Shown here: positions 44,640 through 53,618 of the stretch, piece by piece | How positions within the stretch are numbered: position 1 is the stretch's first letter | How the letters are laid out: every line of letters starts with the position of its first letter | Source: DATFVA01 sp963839165 | Lineage (GTDB): Bacteria > Bacteroidota > Ignavibacteria > Ignavibacteriales > Ignavibacteriaceae | DNA length: 64,000 nucleotides | Direction of reading: 5' to 3' | Assembly: GCA_963839165.1 (NCBI GenBank) | Contig: CAWIUG010000049.1 | Span: 1-64,000, forward strand | Program-made: the position numbers and the translations under genes | The notes under the pieces: model-generated | What the model was told of the DNA's origin: nothing | Databases searched by the model: none | The model's input: the letters and a program-made list of their open reading frames with translations, nothing else

Positions 44640-45504
44640 TTACTTTTTTCTTTTTTGCAAGAATGGAATAATCTGGTTTCTTTTCGATCTTGTTTTCCAG
44701 CTTTCCTAATCCCTCAATCTCACAGGTGATAGTGTCCCCCTCTCTAAGCCAGATAGGCTTAAACTCTTCTCCTTTTTCCTTTGCCTCAAGGGCCCATGTT
44801 CCATTCAGTTCAAGATAACATCCTGTGCCGACGGTGCCCGAGCCTATTACATCTCCCGGAAATAAAGTAACACCGTACGAGGCTCTTTCTATTATCTCAG
44901 CAAAGGTCCAGTCCATATCCTTCATTGATCCCTCGGAGATCTGTGTTCCGTTATGGAATGCTTTCATCTTAAGATCAAATTTTAATCCATATGGAGTAGA
45001 ACTTTTATATGGTTCCAGCTCGTCCGGGGTAACCAGCCAGGGTCCGATTGCAGTAGCAAAATCCTTTCCTTTCATAGGACCCAGGTTCAGCTTCATTTCC
45101 TCCATCTGAAGTCTGCGCGCCGAAAGATCATTCATCACCATATAGCCGGCTATGTATGAATCGGCATCTTTGACGTCGATATTTATACCCTGCCTGTTGA
45201 GAACTATAGCAGCTTCCAGTTCAAAGTCCAGCTTTTCAAGATGATCTTTCTCTACCCGGACAGTTCCTTCTCCCACAATTGCATTATGGTTGGTAAAATA
45301 AAATACAGGGAACTGATCGAATTCAGGTATCATCTCTACTCCCCTGTTTCTTCTTGCAGTTGCAACGTGCTGGCGGAACGCATATGCATCACGGCAGGAA
45401 GTAGGATGAGGAACAGGAGCCATTAAATTCGTTCCTTCCGCATGTAGGTATTCTTCAATATTCCCGCTGTTAACTGCCTCGCTTACTTTCCGGGCAAGTT
45501 CCAT
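44626..45504 (-). CDS. Fumarylacetoacetate hydrolase family protein
   Basis: A 292-residue FAH-fold protein. Metal ligands are visible in LDFELEAAIVLNRQG near residue 88 and MNDLSARRLQ near 128; the substrate lysine region is GPMKGKDFATAIGPWLVTPDEL near 140; GSGTVGTGCYLELNG lies near 218. It would split fumarylacetoacetate into fumarate and acetoacetate, the last carbon-cleaving step of tyrosine degradation. It is shorter than the eukaryotic FAH (about 420) and could act on related acylpyruvates, but the hmgA/hppD neighbours favour FAH. Confidence 0.85.
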   Translation of the reverse strand: MELARKVSEAVNSGNIEEYLHAEGTNLMAPVPHPTSCRDAYAFRQHVATARRNRGVEMIPEFDQFPVFYFTNHNAIVGEGTVRVEKDHLEKLDFELEAAIVLNRQGINIDVKDADSYIAGYMVMNDLSARRLQMEEMKLNLGPMKGKDFATAIGPWLVTPDELEPYKSSTPYGLKFDLKMKAFHNGTQISEGSMKDMDWTFAEIIERASYGVTLFPGDVIGSGTVGTGCYLELNGTWALEAKEKGEEFKPIWLREGDTITCEIEGLGKLENKIEKKPDYSILAKKKKVNVSH

Positions 45505-45696
45505 ATTTACCGGGCCACCCCAGAGAAATTCAAGACATGTTATCAGGCAGGTTAATTTTTAGTTTACCTGCTGACTTCTTAAGATCATAGATCTTGTTAT
45601 TATTAAATAATCCTAGTCTTTCATTATTATTCTGCAGAAAGCTGACAAATTTCATAGAATAGTTTTCTAACTCCTTTTGTTAATATGACTGATCTA

Positions 45697-46827
45697 TTAA
45701 GCTTTGTTTCCGGTGCGATGACCGTACTTTACCTCCATTAGAGTAAATACTTCTTCAATTGTTTTAAGAGCAAACTCTGTTTCCTCAATAGTGCCTGAAT
45801 TTATCCTTATTCCATTAGGAATTCCGAATGTGTCTACATGCCGTAGAATTAATCCTCTGTTGAGACATTCATTATTAAAATCAGTAGTAAATTCTTCATC
45901 AGGAAAAAGCATAAGGAAGAAATTGGCGGAAGTCGGCACATAATCTATCCCGAGCTCATCAAATTTCTTCTGCATCATACGCAGGGATTCAGTATTTAAT
46001 GAAACAGTGTGCCTGAGAAAGTCATCGTCCTTCATGGCAGCCATTGCAGCATCCTGAGCAAGTTCGTTTGGTTCGAAAGGAAGCTTTACTTTGTACATTT
46101 CGCTAATAAGGTATTCCCTTCCGAATGCAAATCCTATCCTTATTCCTGCAAGTCCATACGCTTTGGATAAAGTTCTGAGTACAAGCAGGTTATCAAGATC
46201 ATATGACAGACCATTAGGGTATTCGGGATCAGATTCAGCATAAACTGTATAGGCTTCATCAAGCACAACAAGAACAGAATCCGGGACTTTCTTCATAAAG
46301 CCTTCAAATTCTTTTCGTGTGAACATCGTCCCCGTTGGATTATTGGGATTGGCAAGATAAATTATCTTCGTGCTGCTGTTTATTTCACCTGCAATCCCAT
46401 TAAGATCTAAATGATAGTTATTGAGGGGAACAAGTACCGACTTCCTTCCGTACTTGTTAGCATTAACATACCATCCGATAAATGTACCCGCTGAAGTTAA
46501 TAATTCATCATCGTTATCACTGAAGGCGGTAATGAGATACTGAAGCAGGGAATCTGAGCCGCTGCCGGTAACAATCTGACCGGGGCGTTTATTGTATTTT
46601 TCAGCGATTGCATTCACCAGCTTATAAGCTGAAGGGTTAGTGTACCGATGAAGTTCAGTTATGTGTTTTTTTATCTCCTCAACAGCTTTGGGTGAGGGTC
46701 CCAGCGGATTCTCGTTCGAGGCAAGTTTTACAATATGCTTTATCCCCTTCTCTCTTGCCAGTTCTTCTATTGGTTTGCCGGCTTTATACGGCCTGAGTTT
46801 TTGAATATGTTCCGGAATTTTAATCAT
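45697..46827 (-). CDS. HisC-like aminotransferase, probably aromatic
   Basis: A 376-residue PLP-dependent class I/II aminotransferase. It opens with LRPYKAGKPIEELAREKGI and KLASNENPLGPSPKA, as in histidinol-phosphate aminotransferases, with ANPNNPTGTMF near residue 155, LDEAYTVYAE near 188 and the PLP lysine in TLSKAYGLAGIRIGF near 218. Sequence alone says HisC family, but the place between FAH and homogentisate dioxygenase suggests it converts tyrosine to 4-hydroxyphenylpyruvate. HisC-like enzymes with aromatic activity are known. It is separated by about 190 bases from the FAH gene. Confidence 0.8.
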   Translation of the reverse strand: MIKIPEHIQKLRPYKAGKPIEELAREKGIKHIVKLASNENPLGPSPKAVEEIKKHITELHRYTNPSAYKLVNAIAEKYNKRPGQIVTGSGSDSLLQYLITAFSDNDDELLTSAGTFIGWYVNANKYGRKSVLVPLNNYHLDLNGIAGEINSSTKIIYLANPNNPTGTMFTRKEFEGFMKKVPDSVLVVLDEAYTVYAESDPEYPNGLSYDLDNLLVLRTLSKAYGLAGIRIGFAFGREYLISEMYKVKLPFEPNELAQDAAMAAMKDDDFLRHTVSLNTESLRMMQKKFDELGIDYVPTSANFFLMLFPDEEFTTDFNNECLNRGLILRHVDTFGIPNGIRINSGTIEETEFALKTIEEVFTLMEVKYGHRTGNKA

Positions 46828-46922
46828 ATTACTTTAAGGATCGTTAATATTAAATTGAAGTTAAAGGTTGTCTCTTAAGAATAATCGTTATTCAATTGAT
46901 CTGACCACCCTAATTTAACAAT

Positions 46923-48086
46923 TTATTTTTCAAGCCAGGAATGATGATAATCCTCCACCATTGTTTCCTTAACGTTTCTGGTTACCTTAAGAGGTTTAAA
47001 GGTATCAATCATAATGGCATATTCATCAGTCTCTTTTTTACCGATTGAAGCTTCAGTTTTTCCAGGCTGCGGTCCATGCGGTATACCCATAGGATGAAGG
47101 GTAATGGATCCCTCTTTAACACCTGTGCGTGACATAAAGTCCCCATAGACGTAATACAGAACTTCATCGCTGTCAACGTTTGAGTGATAATACGGAGCAG
47201 GGATAGACTGCGGGTGAAAATCAAACAATCTCGGTACAAAATTGCAGACGACGAAATGCTGGGTTGTAAACATCAGGTGAATCGGGGGCGGCAGATGGAT
47301 CTTACCTACCTTAGGTGCATATTCCTTGATGTTAAATGCATAAGGATACAGATAGCCGTCCCATCCTACAACATCGAAGGGATGGTGAGGAAGATGGTAT
47401 TCAAATGTTCTGCCGGATACCTTAAGTATTAAAGGAAACTTTCCCTGCTTATCAACAGGCTCCATAAACTCAGGAGCTCTGAAATCACGTTCATAATAAG
47501 GGGCGTCTTCCTTCAATTGACCATATTCATTCCTGAAATGGACCGGGATGTCAAAAGGTGTATCCGACTCTACCACAAACAGTTTCACATTATCAAAGTT
47601 TTTGAAGTTCATCTGGTATGTAGTTCCCTTCGGTACAACAATATAATCCCACTGTTCAAATTCAATCCTCCCGTATTCCGAAAGAAATTCACCCTCACCA
47701 TGATGAATAAAAAGCAGTTCGTGCTTATAGCTGTTCCTGTAAAAGATGCCCGTGTCTTCTGAAACCTGCGCAGTAGAAATCGTGCAGTGTTCATTCTTCA
47801 GGAACACGTTCCTGGCACTAAGGAAGTTTCCCGGGGATTGTTTTGCATCTGTCAGGAAATGATAATACTGAAGAGGTGCGTCTTCCCATTCATTTGATGT
47901 GTTTTTTTCAATCTCCCTGATAGATTCAACCTGGGGAGGCATATATAGATGGTACTTATTCGAGTATATTCCTGAAAAGCCCTTTGTACTGAAAAGCTCT
48001 TCACGGTACAGCGATTTACCATCGGGTTTATAAAAGGTTATGTGTCTTTTAGGAGGAACCTTCCCTACTCTAACATAGTATGGCAC
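46923..48086 (-). CDS. hmgA: Homogentisate 1,2-dioxygenase
   Basis: Non-heme iron enzyme opening homogentisate to maleylacetoacetate. The 387-residue cupin protein carries YYVRVGKVPPKRH at the N-terminus, HHGEGEFLSEYG near 126, GWDGYLYPYAFNI near 238 and the iron-ligand region HSNVDSDEVLYYVYG near 298 (His and Glu) with LHPMGIPHGPQPG near 330 (His). It is slightly shorter than the 430-residue enzymes of other phyla. It starts 45 bases after hppD, in pathway order. Confidence 0.93.
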   Translation of the reverse strand: MPYYVRVGKVPPKRHITFYKPDGKSLYREELFSTKGFSGIYSNKYHLYMPPQVESIREIEKNTSNEWEDAPLQYYHFLTDAKQSPGNFLSARNVFLKNEHCTISTAQVSEDTGIFYRNSYKHELLFIHHGEGEFLSEYGRIEFEQWDYIVVPKGTTYQMNFKNFDNVKLFVVESDTPFDIPVHFRNEYGQLKEDAPYYERDFRAPEFMEPVDKQGKFPLILKVSGRTFEYHLPHHPFDVVGWDGYLYPYAFNIKEYAPKVGKIHLPPPIHLMFTTQHFVVCNFVPRLFDFHPQSIPAPYYHSNVDSDEVLYYVYGDFMSRTGVKEGSITLHPMGIPHGPQPGKTEASIGKKETDEYAIMIDTFKPLKVTRNVKETMVEDYHHSWLEK

Positions 48087-48131
48087 TTCTGACCTCCATC
48101 TTAATTATGATAAATATTTTACTTAATAATT

Positions 48132-49253
48132 TTATTCTTCTCTATTAAAATTTCCTCTGGCTTCCTGATCTCTTTCAATAGATTCAAATAAGGCCTGGAA
48201 GTTGCCTTGCCCGAAACCTTCTGCTCCCTGCTTCCTCTGAATAATTTCGTAAAAGAAAGTGGGACGGTCGCCTATCGGTTTTGTAAACAGCTGAAGCAGG
48301 TATCCCTTCCCTTCCGTATCGCAGAGTATTCCGTACTTCCTTAAATCTTCAATATCTTCCTCAATGTAGCTTAACTTCTTTTCTTTCAGGATGTCATAGT
48401 AACTTCCAGGCACGGTAAGGAACTCTACGCCATTCTTCCTCATGTTATCTATTGTAGTAAGTATGTTATTAGTTGATATTGCTATGTGCTGAATTCCCGA
48501 CCCTACGTATTCATCTATATATTCTTCAATTTGCGATTTCTTTAATCCTTCATACGGTTCGTTCAAAGGATTCTTCACAGGAGCTCCTTCTTTCGAGCGT
48601 ACTACTTTAGAAAGGAGGGCCGAGTACTGGGTGGAGATGTCACCCGCTCCAAATTCAATGAAGGTTTCAAAATTCAGAGTTTTGTTCATGTAATTTTCCC
48701 AGAGGTTCATCTCATTTGTCCTTACATTCCCTACTATGTGATCCACCTCCAGCAGTCCTGTTTCCTTAGCTTCAACTTCAATCTTCATCCTCGGCTCTGT
48801 ATAACCGGGTTTGAATATTCCTTTATATTTATCCCTGTTTATAAAGACTATCTCCGCATCGTCGTACAGTTTAATTGCTGCTTCTTCAACAAACCCATTC
48901 TCATCGCTCATTTTCTTTGGTGATCTCACAGGAATTCCGCCGTTCTGAATAGCGGTATCAAATGCTTTTTTAACGTCTTTCACCTTCAGCGACCAGCGTT
49001 TAACTCCATCGCCATGCTGATGTATAAAGTTCGCTACATCAAAATTGGTTGGCTTTAAAAATGATGTTAGTACAAACTGAAGATTGTTTTTTACCATGAA
49101 ATATGACACACGATCTCTAACTCCGGTTTCGGGACCAAGATATCCTTTTAACTGAAATCCCATTGCTTTTGCGTGCCAGTAAGCCCACATTTTGGCAGAA
49201 CCAACATAAAATTCTAAATAATCGTAACCAATAATGCCTAATTGTCCTGACAT
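48132..49253 (-). CDS. hppD: 4-Hydroxyphenylpyruvate dioxygenase
   Basis: Converts 4-hydroxyphenylpyruvate to homogentisate. The 373-residue VOC-fold protein has the first domain beginning GYDYLEFYVGSAKMWAYWHAKAMGF. Iron ligands are His in LLEVDHIVGNV near residue 170, His in SGIQHIAISTNNI near 253 and Glu in FFYEIIQRKQG near 345. GFGQGNFQALFESIERDQ closes the active site as in other HPPDs. The ATG at 49253 follows AGGAGA. It is the first gene of the tyrosine-degradation cluster on the minus strand. Confidence 0.96.
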   Translation of the reverse strand: MSGQLGIIGYDYLEFYVGSAKMWAYWHAKAMGFQLKGYLGPETGVRDRVSYFMVKNNLQFVLTSFLKPTNFDVANFIHQHGDGVKRWSLKVKDVKKAFDTAIQNGGIPVRSPKKMSDENGFVEEAAIKLYDDAEIVFINRDKYKGIFKPGYTEPRMKIEVEAKETGLLEVDHIVGNVRTNEMNLWENYMNKTLNFETFIEFGAGDISTQYSALLSKVVRSKEGAPVKNPLNEPYEGLKKSQIEEYIDEYVGSGIQHIAISTNNILTTIDNMRKNGVEFLTVPGSYYDILKEKKLSYIEEDIEDLRKYGILCDTEGKGYLLQLFTKPIGDRPTFFYEIIQRKQGAEGFGQGNFQALFESIERDQEARGNFNREE

Positions 49254-49393
49254 TAATCTTCTCCTGTGAATTTTTTAATGGATTATAATCGTAAACTAAT
49301 TTAATTGAATTCAGACAAAAATAAAAGAAAAGTCGACCGGCCAAATCCGGTTAATCTTCTGTATCACAAATACTTATGGTAATTCGCCGATGA

Positions 49394-50113
49394 TCAGGAG
49401 ACATTATCAAGAAGCATAAAACCGGCAGCAGAGGTTTTTGAGGGTAATTCAAAGTTTTTGTCAGGATAATCGCAAAGCTTAACCAGGGGACAAACAGAAC
49501 ACCAGGGTTTCGATGGGCGGCATATCTCCCTCCCCAGTTTTATAAGATTTGTATGAAATGAATGGGCAATTCCCTGAGGAAAATGCTCGTTTAGTATAAG
49601 GAAAGTTTTGTCAGAACTATTGGTGTCAACCAGACCTATTCGGTTTGTGGTTCTGTGAACGTGAGTATCAACGGGACAAACATTCCTGCCCATCGCAAAA
49701 AGAAGCACACAGCTTGCCGTCTTAACACCTATGCCGTTATATTCAGTAAGTTCTTCAAGTACTTCATAGTTTGTTTTTTTTTCAAGATGATTAAGTGAGA
49801 TTTTGCCTTTTTGTTTCTTAAGCTGTTTTAGGAAACCTTTTATCGCTTTCGATTTCTGCTTTCCCAGTCCCGCGGCCCGGATCAATTTTTCTATTCTAAA
49901 GGCAGGCAATTTTTCAACATCGTTCCAATCCTTAAAATTATCCTTAAGATTACGAAAAGCTCTATATGAATTTCTGTCATTCGTATTCTGCGAAAGGATT
50001 GTAGCTATCAAAAGATCCACTGGCTCGGGCTTTAATGTTTTCCTCTCAGGAATACCGAACCTTTTTATAAGAAGACTGTTTATCTGTTTTATTCTTCGGG
50101 ATAAAGTTTCCAT
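49394..50113 (-). CDS. nth: Endonuclease III (base-excision glycosylase)
   Basis: A 239-residue HhH-GPD DNA glycosylase/AP lyase. The helix-hairpin-helix reads LTEYNGIGVKTASCVLLFA near residue 122 with the catalytic lysine in GVKTA, and the catalytic aspartate is in VCPVDTHVHRTTNR near 147. The [4Fe-4S] cysteines follow in CRPSKPWCSVCPLVKLC near 195-211. It is slightly longer than E. coli Nth (211). A single gene; a repeat-rich gap lies upstream. Confidence 0.93.
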   Translation of the reverse strand: METLSRRIKQINSLLIKRFGIPERKTLKPEPVDLLIATILSQNTNDRNSYRAFRNLKDNFKDWNDVEKLPAFRIEKLIRAAGLGKQKSKAIKGFLKQLKKQKGKISLNHLEKKTNYEVLEELTEYNGIGVKTASCVLLFAMGRNVCPVDTHVHRTTNRIGLVDTNSSDKTFLILNEHFPQGIAHSFHTNLIKLGREICRPSKPWCSVCPLVKLCDYPDKNFELPSKTSAAGFMLLDNVS

Positions 50114-50215
50114 AATGCCCTAATATCGTAAAGTTCCTGTAAAATCTGTAACATAAACTCCCCCCTTTACTCCACCCAACCCCCTATGTAGCCTGACCTT
50201 ATTCGGCACGTTACC

Positions 50216-50316
50216 TAATCCCGTAGGGATTAATCTGCCATACTATCTAATCCCGTAAGGATTAAATTTTTGTAAAACAAACTTATTGTCACACTATCTA
50301 ATCCCGCAGGCATTTG
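50216..50316. repeat. Three spaced palindromic TAATCCCG repeats
   Basis: Copies at 50216-50234 (CTAATCCCGTAGGGATTAA), 50248-50266 (CTAATCCCGTAAGGATTAA) and 50299-50316 (CTAATCCCGCAGGCATTT), each preceded by an ACTAT or TTAC spacer. The first is a perfect AATCCC/GGGATT palindrome and later copies decay from it. They sit in the 596-base gap between nth and glmM, which holds no gene. Confidence 0.8.
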
Positions 50317-50450
50317 TTATTAGCACATTCTCGCATACAACTATAGCGTTATACAATATATTCTCAATACACCATGAAATCAAATCCACAGCCATTCTTC
50401 TGAAAAAGGTATATACAGCCTGTTAAGCATCTGGCTGGTTCCCAGTGTTT

Positions 50451-50505
50451 AGAACGTATTCAGAACGTATTCAGAACGTTTTCAGAACGCATTCAGATAG
50501 TATTT
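50451..50505. repeat. 11-bp tandem repeat (AGAACGTATTC)n
   Basis: Four head-to-tail copies of AGAACGTATTC (third with T for A, fourth with GC) plus a degenerate fifth. The 11-bp period is close to one turn of DNA, so copies face one side of the helix. It may bind a protein in an array or be a slippage-prone minisatellite. It lies about 200 bases before the glmM start. Confidence 0.85.
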
Positions 50506-50709
50506 GGAAGCTCTTTACCCTCCTTATTGGTACTAAATTGATGCTGAGAAAAAACCTAACGAATAGGCTCAGAAGAAAGGAAAAGTTATACATCTTTCTG
50601 CCTTCAATAGTAGTTTGAAGGAAATAAACTCGGGTTAACCCAACAATAACTTACAAAAAGCAGAAATTATCTTATTTTTGTTTTTTGAATTGAAAATAGC
50701 GGAGGTTTA

Positions 50710-52065
50710 ATGTCCACTTTGATGGTGAGTATCTCAGGAGTACGCGGTATTGTTGGCGATGGGCTGGATCCTAATGTGATTGTTAATTTTACTTCAGCTT
50801 TTGCTGATTTTGTGGGTCGGGGAAAAATAATTGTCGGCCGGGATGCACGGATAACGGGAGAAATGGTCAATTCCATCGTCACAGCAACTCTTAATGCAAA
50901 AGGAATTGATGTTCTGGATATTGGTATCTGCCCCACTCCGACAGTTCAGTACACCGTTAAGACTTTGAACGCACAGGGGGGGATCGCAATTTCAGCTAGT
51001 CATAACCCTAATGAATGGAATGCTCTGAAGCTGCTGAATTCAACAGGACAGTTTATGACTCCCGCTGAAAACACCGAACTCCTTGAAATCCTGAACCTCA
51101 AGCAGAATAAATTCGTGAGCTGGGATAAAATTGGAAAGACAACTTTCTATTCGGAGGGTATCAGAAAGCATATGCACGATGTTCTGGCTTTGAATTATAT
51201 CGATGTAGAAGCTATCAGGAAGCGAAAATTCAGAGTGCTGGCCGACTGCGTGAATGGAGCCGGAGTTTATGTAATTCCTGAGCTTCTCCGCGAACTTGGC
51301 TGCGAGGTTATAGAATACAATTGTGAGAAAACGGGAATTTTCCCCAGACTCCCTGAACCTATTCCTGAAAATCTGACTGACACAATGGATGCAGTTAAAA
51401 AGCATAAGGCCGATCTGGGTATAGTAGTAGATCCTGATGTTGACAGGCTTGTGCTGATAACCGATAAAGGAACTCCTTTCGGTGAAGAAAATACAATAAC
51501 CCAGGCGGTAAAGTTCATTTTATCCAAAGAGAAAGGTAATGTCGTTGTTAACCTTTCAACAACCCGCGGTGTTGATGATGTGGCTGCACAGGCTGGCTGC
51601 AGGGTCTATCGTTCACCTGTAGGTGAAGCTAACGTAGTAAAAAAGATGAAGGAAGTTGATGCTGTAATTGGCGGGGAAGGAAGCGGTGGTGTCATTTATC
51701 CGACCCTGCATTACGGCCGGGATGCACTGGTTGGTATAGTTATCACACTGCAGCACCTGCTGGATTCCGGTGGAACAATGCATGAACTCAGGCAGTCGCT
51801 CCCCGAATATTATATCACCAAGAAAAAAATAAATACCGGGAATTTGAATCCCGATACAGTTCTATCATCTCTCATCAAAAAATTCGGGAAAGAGAAAGTT
51901 AATACAGACGATGGCTTAAGGATAGATTTTGAGGATCACTGGGTGCATCTCAGGAAATCCAATACGGAACCAATAATCAGGGTTATCACGGAAGCTGACG
52001 ATAAGGCTGCTTCTGAGAGATTAGCTGAAAATTATCTAAAGGAGATTGAGAAGATTGCTCAATAA
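50710..52065 (+). CDS. glmM: Phosphohexomutase (phosphoglucosamine/phosphomannomutase)
   Basis: A 451-residue alpha-D-phosphohexomutase. The phosphoserine loop is AISASHNPNEWN (S97), the metal loop VVDPDVDRLVLI lies near 240, the sugar-binding loop GGEGSGGVIY near 320 and the phosphate-binding C-terminal RKSNTEPIIRV near 420. The SGVRGIVGDGLDPNV N-terminus is common to GlmM/PMM. Substrate (glucosamine-6-P, mannose-6-P or glucose-6-P) cannot be decided from these motifs; glmM is used as the best guess. Convergent with the DUF58 gene, overlapping by seven bases. Confidence 0.85.
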   Translation: MSTLMVSISGVRGIVGDGLDPNVIVNFTSAFADFVGRGKIIVGRDARITGEMVNSIVTATLNAKGIDVLDIGICPTPTVQYTVKTLNAQGGIAISASHNPNEWNALKLLNSTGQFMTPAENTELLEILNLKQNKFVSWDKIGKTTFYSEGIRKHMHDVLALNYIDVEAIRKRKFRVLADCVNGAGVYVIPELLRELGCEVIEYNCEKTGIFPRLPEPIPENLTDTMDAVKKHKADLGIVVDPDVDRLVLITDKGTPFGEENTITQAVKFILSKEKGNVVVNLSTTRGVDDVAAQAGCRVYRSPVGEANVVKKMKEVDAVIGGEGSGGVIYPTLHYGRDALVGIVITLQHLLDSGGTMHELRQSLPEYYITKKKINTGNLNPDTVLSSLIKKFGKEKVNTDDGLRIDFEDHWVHLRKSNTEPIIRVITEADDKAASERLAENYLKEIEKIAQ

Positions 52066-52967
52066 AGCATGCTTCTTTTCTGAATGTAGCTGAAAAGTGC
52101 TTTATCGAAAGGCATTGAAGTGTCGATGAGATTATATTCTATATTAGAATTAAGGCATTCCTTTTTTATCTGGTCAACAAAATCCTGCATAGCCTGCTGA
52201 TAGGCTTTTTGTATCTGGTAGGGACGAGTGGTCATCTCCTCCTCCGTCTCAAGGTCTTTGAAAACTGCATCTGCTCCGAATGAAAAACTTCTCTCAACAG
52301 GATCAAGCAGCTGGAAAACAATCACCTCATTTTTCTGGTACCTGAAATGCTTTAATGCAGATAGTATCGAATGAATATTATCAAACAGGTCGGAGACGAT
52401 GATTACCAGTCCCCTCCTCTTAATTTTTTCTGCTATAGAATTTAAACAGGAAGCCGTATTGGTCTTATTGGATGCTTCGAGAGAGCTGAGACTTTTTAAT
52501 ATTTCCTGAAGATAAGTTTTTGCGGCCCGGGGAGGAAAATAACTTTTAACCTCGTCTGAATAAACAGTAAGACCTACTGCATCCTTCTGCTTGATCATCA
52601 GATAGCTTAAAGCAGCAACCAGTGTAATACCATACTCGAGCTTGGAGATATTCTTTCCTGAACTATACTGCATCGATTTGCTTGAATCCAGAAGGATGTA
52701 GCTTTTAAGGTTAGTTTCTTCTTCATATTGTTTTATAAAGAATCTTTCTGTCTTCCCATAGACTTTCCAGTCAATGTCCTTCAGACTGTCTCCCTGCATA
52801 TAAGGACGATGCTCCGTGAACTCAACACTGAAACCATGGTAGGGGCTCTTATGAAGTCCCACCATAAATCCTTCTACGACTAGTCGTGCCTTAAGTTCAA
52901 GGGAATTTAATTTTGAAACAATCGAGGGGTTCAGAAAATTCTTATAATCCTGAGCTGACTTTGCCAT
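52059..52967 (-). CDS. DUF58 (vWA-like) domain protein
   Basis: A 302-residue protein of the DUF58 family. It has the signature HRPYMQGDSLKDIDWKVYGKT near residue 53 and a degenerate MIDAS-type motif LLDSSKSMQYSSGK near 93. These proteins usually work with MoxR-type AAA ATPases in envelope or metal-cofactor assembly. None is adjacent here; the next gene is a TPR lipoprotein. Exact function unknown. Confidence 0.85.
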   Translation of the reverse strand: MAKSAQDYKNFLNPSIVSKLNSLELKARLVVEGFMVGLHKSPYHGFSVEFTEHRPYMQGDSLKDIDWKVYGKTERFFIKQYEEETNLKSYILLDSSKSMQYSSGKNISKLEYGITLVAALSYLMIKQKDAVGLTVYSDEVKSYFPPRAAKTYLQEILKSLSSLEASNKTNTASCLNSIAEKIKRRGLVIIVSDLFDNIHSILSALKHFRYQKNEVIVFQLLDPVERSFSFGADAVFKDLETEEEMTTRPYQIQKAYQQAMQDFVDQIKKECLNSNIEYNLIDTSMPFDKALFSYIQKRSMLY

Positions 52968-53489
52968 CTATATATTTTTCTGAGTCTTCTTCTGCAGGAT
53001 CTGGTCAGGACTCAGTCCCATATTACTTAACTCTTCTTTTGCGGAGGAGGCAAGTTCGTGTTTAGGATATTTTTCCAGAAATAAATTGTATGTGGAAGTC
53101 GCACTCTGGAAATTTCTCAGGTCATTAGCAAGAATAAAACCTGACAGGAATAAAGCCATAGGAGCTTTTTTATTATCAGGATATTTATTGTATACCAGGC
53201 GGAAAGTTTCCTCAGCCTTTTTATAAGATTCAACATCAGACATATTTTTCATCATTTTATTCTGATAAAAAGTTGCTATCTGGAATAAAGCATCGGGAGC
53301 CTGAGGAGTATTCGGAAATTCATGAATAACCGACTCATAATTACTGATTGCTTCGGAAATATTCTTTTGTTTCACGTTCTCCTGAGCAGCCTTCATATAA
53401 TCATCAGCAGATTTACTGCTGCATCCATTTAAGAATATGACACTTGTGAATAGAAAAGACAGAAGTAAGTATTTCATTTTTTCACTCAT
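52968..53489 (-). CDS. TPR lipoprotein (BamD/YbgF-like)
   Basis: A 173-residue lipoprotein: signal YLLLSFLFTSVIFLNGCSS with the lipobox cysteine near residue 23, then at least three TPR units (AQENVKQKNISEAISNYESVI, DALFQIATFYQNKMMKNMSD, ATSTYNLFLEKYPKHELASS). It resembles outer-membrane assembly lipoproteins of the BamD/YbgF (CpoB) type but is shorter than BamD. Either ATG at 53489 or the second at 53477 may be the start. It lies directly upstream of the DUF58 gene with no gap. Confidence 0.75.
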   Translation of the reverse strand: MSEKMKYLLLSFLFTSVIFLNGCSSKSADDYMKAAQENVKQKNISEAISNYESVIHEFPNTPQAPDALFQIATFYQNKMMKNMSDVESYKKAEETFRLVYNKYPDNKKAPMALFLSGFILANDLRNFQSATSTYNLFLEKYPKHELASSAKEELSNMGLSPDQILQKKTQKNI

Positions 53490-53576
53490 ATTTAATAAAA
53501 ACCGGGTTAAAATTATTAAAATAGAACAGAAGTAGCAATGGAGTTAATAGGGATAGGAAGGGCCTGAACGAAATAA

Positions 53577-53602
53577 AAAAGCCGGCTAAAAAACCGGCTT
53601 TT
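53577..53602 (-). terminator. Terminator after first sorting-domain gene
   Basis: AAAAGCCGG / CCGGCTTTT with an eight-base loop, T-rich on the minus-strand side, 16 bases past the stop of the 53619-55481 gene. Confidence 0.88.
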
Positions 53603-53618
53603 TGAGTACAAATAGAAA

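Noticed and set aside
50216..50316. CRISPR array
   Set aside because: Only three decaying copies with unequal spacers of 13 and 32 bases and no cas genes nearby.
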